Origin: Saururus chinensis
Taxonomy: Eukaryota; Streptophyta; Magnoliopsida; Piperales; Saururaceae
Length of the DNA: 64,000 nt
NCBI GenBank assembly: GCA_035235625.1
Contig: CP141145.1
Span: 45,550,668-45,614,667, forward strand
Direction: 5' to 3'
Shown: positions 35,002 through 45,094 of the stretch, piece by piece
Position numbering within the stretch: position 1 is the stretch's first letter
Layout of the letters: every line of letters starts with the position of its first letter
Translations under genes and position numbers: made by a program
The notes under the pieces: generated by a model
What the model was told of the DNA's origin: nothing
The model's database searches: none
What the model saw: the letters and a program-made list of their open reading frames with translations, nothing else

Positions 35002-37844
35002 CTAATCAACAGGAGGGTTTCTACATGATTTACTATTATGCCCACTTTGTTTACACCTCCCGCATTTATATCCTCCTCTACTATCTCTTTCCATTGTTCT
35101 GCGGTCCATAGTATTCCTAATGCGAACAGACTGTGGGCGACCGGGTTGCCTTGTTGCTATCGGTGGGTATAACACAAAAGGTATATCCCTCTCCGAATAC
35201 TCCCGACCACAAGGAGAATAAAATTCTGCGGAGTACACATTTTTATAAGTAGAAGATGTGTAAAACAGTGATGCATGGATTGGCTCCCGCCGCTTTGCCC
35301 ACACGGCGATAAGGTGCGAGCAAGGATAACCATAAACCTGAGGGATGTTGCATGTACAAGTATGCATCGCAGCATTTACCATAACCTTTCGGGCACGAAT
35401 TGATGTCACTTCGTACTGACTCCTATTGATCCTATTAACTATATACTCCCCAATTTTTCTTGTTTGCTCTCTCAATATGGCTTCCACTCTAGGAGTATAT
35501 GGGGTGGCCATGGCAGAGGCGGCAGAAGATCGTTTAACAAAAAATTTTATAAGCCGATAAAAGATAGCTGACACTAAATCCTGCATAGGTAAACCTCGTG
35601 CCCCCTTCAAGACGCTATTTAAACTTTTAGCCATATTTGTAGTCGTCATGCCAAATGTCATAAAACCACCGTGTGCAAGGGACCACTGTGCAGGATGCAA
35701 TTCTCCTCCTAAGAGGATATGTTTTGCCCTAGGACTCTCTTGACCAATCAAGTCCATTTTAGCATCAAACTTTTCTACTGTGAGTGCACAAGTTGCTGCC
35801 CCAATCAAGTTCGTCAGTGTATCATTTTTGAACTCCTTAAAATTTGCTTTTATGTGACGGATGCAATAATGATGGTGGTAATCCAGCTCTGGAAGAACCT
35901 CGGGCACTGCCTTCTGAAGCCCCTTATGTCGATCTGAAATAATGACGATGTTCGTCATGCCCATCAGTACATGATCCCTCAATTCCATTAGAAACCATTT
36001 CCAATTGTCTCCATCTTCCTTCCCGACAAGCCCGAATGCAAGAGGAAATAACCCATTATTTCCATCTGTAGCCGTTGCAGCCATAAGAGCACCAGGATAT
36101 CTGCCATACAAGTGAGTGGCATCAACGCCAATCACAAGGATGCAATGTCGAAACCCCGCTATAGACGGCTCAAACGCCCAAAACAACTGTGTAAATCTCC
36201 TACAAGTGCCACCATCTGCACGAGGTACTACATCATCCTTTAAGCGGTAGTAGGTGTCAGGATTGGCTTCTTGCACTGCCCTTAGGTACATTGGCAACAA
36301 TTTATACGATTCTACCCAATCTCCATAAATGGCCTTGATCGCCATATTCCTTGTTGCCCATGCTTTCTTATAAGATATGTCAACATGATACTTCTCCTTC
36401 ATTCTTTGAATAATATCCCCTAGTGTGAGAGTTAATTCGGCTTAGATAGCGGGCATTATGACCTTTGAAATAAAGGAGGCACTGCACTGCCTATGATCTG
36501 TGCTAAGCTGGGCATTCCGACATATGTGGTCACCTTTGTACGTCTTCAATTTAAAGAACCCACCACCCCTTTTGATTGAGCCATGCACTCTCCAAGGGCA
36601 AGTGCTATCAATGCACTTCACTGTATACTCCAACGGATTTGTTCGTACAACCTTGTATTCGACATGATTTTGAATGGAAAACTCCTGCAAGGCTGTAACG
36701 AATGCTTCTTTATTCTCAAAGATGCGGCCAACATATAACTCATCTTCATTTTGTTGGTCCAAATCCATTGTAGAATTCACTGCCGCATCTATCTCCTCAT
36801 CTGTGATGTGTGCATAAAGTGGCTCCACTTCACAGTACGACGGCTCTTCATCATCTACATTCATATCATTCCTAGCAATGGCATTGTCTACCGCATCATC
36901 CCTCTCGCCGTCAACCATCTGTTGAGCACTTTCTTCACCTCTAACCCCTTCTACATTCATGTCAGAATCTTCTCCACTTACTTCGTCAATATTATCTTCA
37001 CCTTCATTATCCTTATTTTCATCAATGTCTTCACTGTAGACATATCCCCCCCTACATATAAACATCGCATATGTATTAAATTTCGTAAGCCTAAAAAAGT
37101 TGAATTCATTTATAAATATATATTTCACCTCTGATTAGATGGTCCAACATCGGTATGACCAACATACGTGTAGGGGTAATGAAGGCCCATCGAACTTTGA
37201 GTTTCATACCATGCACCGCCTTGAGACATTTGAACGCTAAATGGCTCGTGTGCATGCGTCGTGGACCTTACATATTACACACAAAATGTCAAAATTTAGC
37301 CAAACATATTTTCATTAATAATTATAAGATTCAAAACGGATTCACAACTAAATCAACCTTACCTCCAATTAGGTCCACTTCCATCGTAAATAGGGGCAGA
37401 TGACCTATGACGTTCATTTGAAGCTACTGTCATAGATAAATTTTCTTCTTCTTCGTCGTCCACCGGCATTTGCATATGACTTTCATTGTTCACATTTCTA
37501 TCCGAGCTCCTGTGTGAGCTTCTGTAAAAGCTCCTACGTGAACTACTTCGCCTTTCACTAGTCACTCGGGCCTCTTTTTCGAGAAATAACTTGAAAGAAA
37601 TTTTGTCACATGAGTGGTGAAACATAAAAGCCATTGATGAATCATCATTTATGTTCATTAGTATCATTCTCGATCCATAGGATGGAAGATTACATTTGAT
37701 AGTAATTTTCCATCTTCTTCGATCCAACCCAACCTTACTTGCTATGTGCATCTCAAATTCATCAAATGTAGACGATTTCTTCATTAATAATCCTTCTATG
37801 CGTCCGTCGTAGTTAATAAAAAAACTAACCATTTCTTCTGCCAT
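35002..37844 (-). pseudogene. MULE C transposase gene, nearly whole
   Basis: Exons 37363-37844, 37129-37266 and 35002-37051 total 2670 bases (889 residues), with one in-frame stop at codon 410 (36442-36444, TAA where copy A has CAA). Domains: PB1-like N-terminus (about 1-90); acidic linker; MuDR DNA-binding region with CIDSTCPW...HIC (about 300-380); MULE DDE core with D517 (VIGVDATHLYG), D580 (IISDRHKGL) and CIRH at 603-606; SWIM finger C772/C774/C784/H786; and a CX2CX4HX4C knuckle at 870-883. The third acidic residue of the core, usually Glu in TTNxxESxN, is Lys682 here. Such enzymes cut and paste the element by binding its terminal repeats. With the stop and the Lys it is unlikely to be active. 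Confidence 0.9.
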
Positions 37845-38639
37845 TTCTATTCAATTAATTTATAAATAATAAATTAAATTAATACTAGATTAAGCAAACT
37901 AATACTAATATCTACCCTAACCAATATATTTTCAAAATATATACGCATAGAAACTAATAGGTTTACCAAGTATATAAACATATCATGAATACTTTATATT
38001 AATCAGTAAATTTTCTAATCAATAAAATTACACAATTGATGGAATAACGCATGCAATGTCACAAACCATATAAGCTGTAAAAAAAGCATGTTCAAAAACT
38101 CAAATCCTCCTCATTTTCCAAATTTTGAGAGACTTGTCATCTTAAAAAACAAAAACTCATTAATTAAAAATCCATCTCAATTCAATAATCTTAAACAAAA
38201 AAAAACACACAAAACGACTGAGAACAATACTTCTAAAACTAGGGCTCAATGATGAGACAATCAAAACTTCAAATTTTTTCAATGTAGCATACAAAAGATA
38301 AATTTTTTCAATGTAACATACAAAAGATCCATTGCAACGATTAAAGAAAAGGTAAATAAAAAAAAATAGAAGCAAAGGATCGACACGCACCAGAAAAATG
38401 GAACGGGAGGGGGCTGGACGTGGGCAGCGGCGGGCTAGACGTCGGCGGTGGCGGACTGGATGTCGGCGATGGCGGGCTGGATGTTGGCGGTGGTGGGCTG
38501 GACGTCGGCGGCGGGAATGGCGGCATCCGGATGTCGGCAGAAGTGGCGGAGTGGACTGGACGTCGTCGGCAAAGGCGGCGGAGCGAAAAACAACTGGACG
38601 AATGCATTGGAACGCGACTGGAGGCAGAGCGGATTCGTG
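37845..38639 (-). other. MULE C 5' leader with GC-rich minisatellite
   Basis: Region between the transposase start and the right terminal repeat. At 38420-38520 about four tandem copies of a 24-base unit (GGCGGGCTGGATGTCGGCGG-like) form a GC-rich block in otherwise AT-rich DNA. The leader does not align to those of copies B and D apart from short stretches near the start codon. Open frames through the repeat are by-products of its 24-base period. Confidence 0.6.
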
Positions 38640-39006
38640 ACTATAACTACGATGATTTCGTCGTTCTGAACGACGAAATCAACTTAAGCTGATTTCATCA
38701 TTTAGAACGACGAAATCAGTGTTGTTCCGAGACCGAAGGCCGAAATTAGCCAAGTGTGGCAGTTTCGTCGGTCAGAACAACGAAACCGGGTCAACTAATA
38801 AAAGGTTTCGTCGTTTAGAACGACGAAATCGTCTTGAAACCAATTTCATCATTCTAAATGACGAAATCAACTTAAAAAAAAGGCCACGCTGGCGCCAGCT
38901 GCTTGGCTGGCACTTACGTGGCAAAAACGAACACCACTTTGGGAAATATTTCCCAAAGTGGTATATTTCAGTAAATTTTTTTTAATTATTATTTTAATAA
39001 TTTTCC
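38640..39006 (-). repeat. MULE C right terminal inverted repeat
   Basis: Five TTTCGTC-type palindromes (38653-38877), the TTCCGAGACCGAAGGCCGAA block, and GGCGCCAGCTGCTTGGCTGGC. A perfect 28-base palindrome follows at 38934-38961 (half-site CCACTTTGGGAAAT), then the AT-rich terminus ending AATAATTTTCC. Confidence 0.92.
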
Positions 39007-39015
39007 CTTTTACTA

Positions 39016-40958
39016 TTGTCACCCCAATATCTCAAAATTTTTTTGACACTACTCTAGCATTAGTATGCAATAGAGCCTAACATAGCTTAGAAAGCAGCGG
39101 CATGCTGGGACTAGGGCCACAACTACAAAGCCTTCGGTGGCCAAATCAGTGCAAAAGTTGTCAACTGAGTCAATATCTCTGTCGACCAACTCCTCAAATC
39201 CAAAGTCATCAATAACTAGTTCAACGAAAATGGCAAGAAATACCACAAGGCCTAAGTTCACATCTGCCTCCAGTTCCTTGATGCCAAGACTAAGCCTTAC
39301 TAGGACAAATGCATCAAAAGTTGAAGCTTCATTGGCCTTAGCAACAACTACTTCCCTCAAATAACTGGTTGTGAAGTCACCCTCTACCAAAACACCCACA
39401 CCCATCTCTCCAATGACTTCAACCCTAAACCCTTATTTACAATGGAACTTATCATCACATTATGACAATACTCATAAATGTTGTAGTGTGCAATGTGCAT
39501 GCTATTCTTGGTAGCCTCCAAGCCCTTTAGAGTGCCCCAATAACAAATATTCCCCCAAGGAAAGTTGACAAACTACTCCTCATCCATTTCCAACATGAAC
39601 CAATGCCTGTTAATTTTGAAATCCCAATGCCTCCCCATCAACAAGCTGACAAGCAGCAGTATCAATGTAAGCCTCACCACTACACTTTCATACTTGAATA
39701 TCAAAAAAAATTTGTACACCTCCTCCTTGGTAATGAGGAGCTTGCCCCTGCCCCATACCTGGTTCAACAATGAATTTGTAGGTAGGATCTTCGATATAGG
39801 GGGGAATGCAAGTACTTGCTTTAAAATTTTAAGCCCAATCACCATACAGAATTCCTTTCAGGTCATCTATATGGTTATGTTCTAATCAACCTTAAATACA
39901 AAATCCCCCAGGTGCCTTTACATTAGATGGTAGAAGGCCTAGGCAGGAAACATGTTATGGTCAACTTTGATTGGTACAAACTACCGGAAGCAAGTCTTCA
40001 TAAAAATCTTTCTCTACATAGGATGGCTTTTGAAGTACCCTCAAATGATTTTTTTGTTGCTTCTGAAGTTTTGCTAGTACTCGGGGCTTCCTCCTATGGG
40101 GCTACAATCATTCCACTACAGGTCTTCATTCATGAATGCTGCATGTAATGCCAAAAAATCAATCATGTAACATTTTCACCAATGACAATTGGCTAGAACA
40201 AGCCAACAGTAGACAGTAGAACCAGTGGTCGACAGTCGAACCGGCCAACAATCAGACCAGCCGACTCTTGCCAATCGACGTAGGTCATAAGACATTCAAC
40301 TGTCAATTATCAGTTTCCTCTGTTCCAAATTCAGAACTCTTATTAGCCTCCACAGCTATTCTAACCACCCCCCCCCCCAAACCACACAAACTAACCACAC
40401 ATTTTTTTCATGCGTCTACAATTAATATGCCTACATATTTGTATATATGAGACAATTCATACAATAAACTAGTATGCATGCGACCAAAAATACCAGAAAC
40501 AAGCCTCAATATGAGTAAAATTCTTACATTTCTTCTTGATAGCCTTAGGTCGAGATGGGTACACAACGAATAATAAACCCCTTTGTCTTTTTGCCACTTT
40601 TCCTTACAATCTTTGTTATGGTACTTATAGATGGGAGTGTTAGCCATAGATAAGGCATTCCACAAGATTACGTTGGAGTTGTCGTAAGTAGATGTGGAAT
40701 ATCCGTTGGCCACACCTTGGAGTGAGGGGGTTTTGTTCCAGTGATCAAACAGCGAAATTCATAAGCTTCGAGTGAAGGGGGTTTTGTTGATGAACTTCCT
40801 AAGGGATGCAAATGGAGGCATCCAGTTAGAATCTATACTATTTAGGAGGGAGGGAGAGTAGTTTTGAGGGATGTGAGAATGAGAATAGCCTTTTAAGGTT
40901 TTGAGTTTGTTCACTAGTAATTTTATAATTTTTTGGCACATGTGCGGCCACTTCCACA
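39016..40958. other. No gene recognised; decayed coding-like frames
   Basis: Several frames of 75-118 residues overlap on both strands (39049-39885), but none matches a protein I recognise. The minus-strand set (for example MVIGLKILKQVLAFPPIS) could be a decayed transposon gene. A poly-C run of 10 lies at 40368-40377. Nothing here can be called with confidence. Confidence 0.35.
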
Positions 40959-41277
40959 TAGGGTTGTTAACGAGCTGAACTAGCTCATCGAGCAAGCCCA
41001 GCTCGGCTTGGCTCAAACTAGGCTCGACTTGAATCAAACTTGACTCGAACTCGATTCAAGCTCGAATAGGCTCGAGCCGAGTTCGAGCATACCCTTACTC
41101 GACTTGGCTTGGCTTGAATAAAACTCAAACTCGACTCTACTCTACTTGAGCTTGAACTCGAACCTAAATATAATTTTAAAATTATATATAAATAATAAAT
41201 ATATAAAATAAATAATACATATGTTTGTATATTTTATATAAACATAATTATTAATTTAAAAATATGTTTATGACATA

Positions 41278-41361
41278 CTCCCTCCAACTTAGATTAATTG
41301 CTCCATTTGATTAGTTCATTTTGAAAAATCAAATGGAGTTATTAATCTAGGACAAATGGAG
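41278..41361. mobile_element. Stowaway-type MITE, 84 bp
   Basis: Begins CTCCCTCCAACTTAGATTAA and ends GGACAAATGGAG, with imperfect inverted halves and TA on both sides (41276-41277, 41362-41363). Size, ends and TA target site fit a Stowaway (Tc1/mariner-derived) miniature element. Confidence 0.8.
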
Positions 41362-42286
41362 TATATAAAACAATACATAATCATATATATGTACCAATAC
41401 CATGTATCATATATGATATATGAGATCCATTTATATGAGCCAAAGCTCACTCAAGATTGTTGAGCCCCGATGTCGTGCACCCTCATATTTCTATCCAACA
41501 ATACACATAACTCAAGAGACATATTAGTTTATGTCTCCTTGTGCCCTCAAATCTCAATCTGATGGCCCATGATGCCTTAACTCACGCTAACGTGCATGAG
41601 CCCAAACTCATATAAATTTTTTTTCATGATATATATTCTCAGTAAATTGTAATGGATATATAATTTCTATGTATAATATATTTTTTAAAAATAAAAATAT
41701 TAGAGACACAAACACTAATATACTTCTTTTGCCCAAAATTAATAGCTCCATTTCGTTTTTCAAGATGAACTAAAATTAGTTCAATTGAAAAACTAAATAG
41801 ATCTATAAATATATGATAGATGGTCAACATGATATTATAATAATATACCCAAAAACTCTTCTAAAAGAAGCATGACACTAGGAGAATTAACCTTAGTTTA
41901 TAAAAAAATAATTAAAAAATTCTTTCAAAAGTTGAAGCATGACATGGGGACCATCCTCAGCTTACATAATGTTTCTTTTTTTTACATATACTTAAGAATT
42001 TTTTAGAGGCTTACTAAGGCTAAATAATAGTTCTTTTATGATTGATTTATAAGCAAGTAAAGAAAAGAAGATACGAAGAAGTAGATGATAATGTTGCCTA
42101 AGTGAGTTTTTATTTTTAGTAGTTATTTTAGTGATTATAGGCATATAAAGAGAAGAAAATAATAATGCTCCACTTTTTGAGCATTTGTAACTAAAACTCA
42201 TTTGTCATAGTTTTCTTCTTTCTTGGTGACTATAATCAGATGTTCAAGGTGTAAACGAAATACTTGTTGAAGTATATTTATTAATA

Positions 42287-42570
42287 GGGAAAATTATATA
42301 AATTATAATTAAAAAAAATATTTACCACTTTAGACCACTTTGGGAAATATTTCCCAAAGTAGTGTTCCTTTTTGCCATGCAGGCACCAGCCAAGCAGCTG
42401 GCACCTGCGTGGCTTTTTTTTTAATTTTTAAGTTGATTTCGTCGTTTAGAAGGATGAAATCGGGTTTAAGCAAATTTCGTCCTTCTAAATGAAGAAATCA
42501 GTGCACATTTCAACATTTGGTTCTTAACCATACTGATTTCACCCTTCTAAAGGACAAAATCAAATTAATT
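42287..42570 (+). repeat. MULE D left terminal inverted repeat
   Basis: Terminus, near-perfect CCACTTTGGGAAATATTTCC palindrome (42333-42360), the AGGCACCAGCC...GGCACCTGCGTGG hairpin, and three TTTCGTC-type palindromes (42431-42565). Confidence 0.85.
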
Positions 42571-44289
42571 TTTTTTAAAAAAACTATTTGAAACTAATTT
42601 TATCACATGTCTCTGTTCATTCATTCCATACATACACAATACATACATAATTGCATTCTTTTCACCCATTCCATGCATAACAAATATAACATTAAAGTAC
42701 ATTATAGACAAGTATCAAATATATTACATCACAAGTCGAAAAAATGTTTAGTTTAAAATAAACATATAAAAAAGTTAATGACATAATCTCCTACGTCCTA
42801 GACTTCAACCTCGTCCTCGACGATGCTGTATGAGCTCCTCATGATCTGCCTCTAGCTCTGGTTGTGGATCCGGCTCGGTATGTGCCTCTGGCTCAGGCTT
42901 TGGCTCTGGCTGCGGCTCTAGCTCCGGCTGCAACTCAACATAAGTAATAGATGGTTCAACACGAGCTGGCTGATGTCGTCTATAATATAAAATACGATCT
43001 GGCTGAGCTACATGTGCAATGACCAGAAATGATGAACCTGGAGGAGAGCTATACGCTACTGATGAAGATGGAATATCAAGGAATAAAGAGTGCATCGGCT
43101 ATGTCTGAGCGGCCTTGTCGACAGGATAATCTCTATGAACATCTGTAATCACCGACTGAAGCAGTGACAAGCTACTAATGACATCATCAGATCCCTAATC
43201 ACCGACTGACATGGTGCTAATAAGTCCTTGCTCGAAGTATAGGTGTTAATTGCATCAGTCAAATGCGCATTCGTACGTTGAACTAGATGAAGCTATAAAA
43301 AAATAAATTAAATATTAGATAAATAATTAATACGAAATAAGAAATAATATATGCCTTAACAAAGTTGTACTTACCAGAGCTGCCTCAGACGCTCCCCTAG
43401 GCTAATATGTCATCTCCTCTACACCATCGCATGGTAAAATATATCATCGTGTAATCGGTAAATACCACTACATATAAGTACTATGAACATCTTGCAATGT
43501 CATAGTCATCTCCCCTCTAATAATAGTGGCTCTCCTATCCTCACATCGAGCGATATATGATGCATGATATAAAATCGAGTTGGTAATATGGCGGCCCTAT
43601 TGAGGGATGCGATGGACAAACTCGACGGTAGATGGTGGGTTAAACTGGAGCATTACCCGATTTGGCACATACATCTCTACTGTCACGCCCCAGCGATGCC
43701 CGACCCGAGCCGAACCCGGTCCAAGGGCCGGTCAAGCGCGCGGGGGCGACAAAGTGAACATTGAGAACAACGATTCTAGCGGAAGACTTAACCCTAACCA
43801 CGGGCGATTAACAGCAACACGGAGTGCGCACAATCCTTTGAGCAAGAGTAAATAAAAGGGAAGAAAAGGTGTTGCTTATCACAAGGTAAACAACAAACTC
43901 AAACCCACAAGCTTAGTTAAGTAAAGCCCACACCGGCTCAAAATAAGTCATAATCATCACCACTGTAAAATATGGCATAAATCCAAAACAAGAACCCTAC
44001 ACAAAGGTCCTGAACAACAACATAACTAAGGGAAATAAACCACACAAAGAACTCCACGATCATATCCAAGCCACCTCCGACCTTTCCTCGAAGAGGCGAT
44101 CCTGTCCGTCTGCGTGTCGCACCACGCAGCCCCAAATCAAAACACCAAAGAGGGGTGAGTTTTAACAAACTCAACAATGGTTTTAATATCACTAACAACA
44201 TCGAAAATACGATAGCATGGCGATATAATCTTTCAAAATCAACGATGTACAAGGTGTATCATTTTTTGATCACATATTTACATCACTTA

Positions 44290-44580
44290 TATACTGCATC
44301 ATAATGCATAACTCAAACTGCATGGATGTATCTCAAATATACATATTCCCACATGCATAACATCATAACCAATCCCGCATGGATGTATCTCTAACATACA
44401 TATTCCACATGTATAACATCAAAATCAACATGCATGGATGTATCTCTAACATACATATTCCACATGCATAACATCAACATCAACATGCATGGATGTATCT
44501 CTAACATACATATTCCACATGCATAACATCAAAATCAGCATGCATGGATGTATCTCTAACATACATATTCCCTCATGCAT
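44290..44580. repeat. Minisatellite in the solo LTR, unit about 55 bp
   Basis: About five copies of a unit containing GCATGGATGTATCTCTAACA and ATTCCACATGCATAACATCA, spaced 55-56 bases apart. Confidence 0.85.
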
Positions 44581-45002
44581 TATATCATCACAATCAACCT
44601 CCATCAAGGAGTAATCACACATTAATGTCACACAGACAGGAGCATAGACAAGGCCACGAAGGCGTGTCATGATCCAAAATTCTACACAAGAATTCAAGAA
44701 AGATCGGGGTTGTCAATCCCTAATACGCCGCCACAGACGATCCTGGCCAAGGATGTCCCATTCTCACACAGAGAATCTAGAGCAGGGGTGTTCGCCCAGG
44801 GACATTTTCTGTGGAGGGAAGAGCCCGAGTTCTCACACAGAGAACCCTAGAACACGTGGTAGCGGGGTGCACATGGCATACCACACTGGATTCTCAGGGT
44901 CCAGATGACACACATAAAAATATTCTCACATATCCGCAAGACAAGTACACAACTCGTCCCCACATCATTCCATTTAACAAGACTCAACCCGGGGAGTGCA
45001 CT

Positions 45003-45094
45003 CGTTCCACACAGGAACTTCGAATCGTTCCACACAGGAACTTCAAATCGTTCCACACAGGAACTTCAAATCGTTCCACATAGGAACTTTAAAT
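45003..45094. repeat. 23-bp tandem repeat, four copies, in the solo LTR
   Basis: Unit CGTTCCACACAGGAACTTC plus RAAT, at 45003, 45026, 45049 and 45072, with a few substitutions. Each unit holds a small palindrome (GTTCC...GGAAC). Confidence 0.9.

Larger units (their letters stand above)
31962..39006 (-). mobile_element. MULE copy C, both ends present
   Basis: A 7.05 kb Mutator-like element with terminal inverted repeats of about 370-400 bases (GGAAAATTATTAAAATAAT... at both ends). The flanks GTTTTACTA (31953-31961) and CTTTTACTA (39007-39015) are a 9-bp target duplication matching 8 of 9. Both genes lie on the minus strand: transposase (35002-37844), then PMD protein (32572-34902). This is the best preserved copy, but both genes are disrupted and a catalytic residue is changed. 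It lies 570 bases upstream of the SCAMP start codon. Confidence 0.92.

Noticed and set aside
38398-38692. Gly/Trp/Asp-repeat open frames in three overlapping frames
   Set aside because: They arise because the 24-base GC-rich tandem unit keeps all frames open. There is no independent sign of coding.
39049-39885. Set of overlapping frames that might be a decayed gene
   Set aside because: Neither strand gives a protein I can recognise, so no product is called.
41718-41800. Possible second Stowaway-type MITE (TACTTCTTTTGCCC start)
   Set aside because: The ends are too degenerate and the inverted match too weak to support a call.
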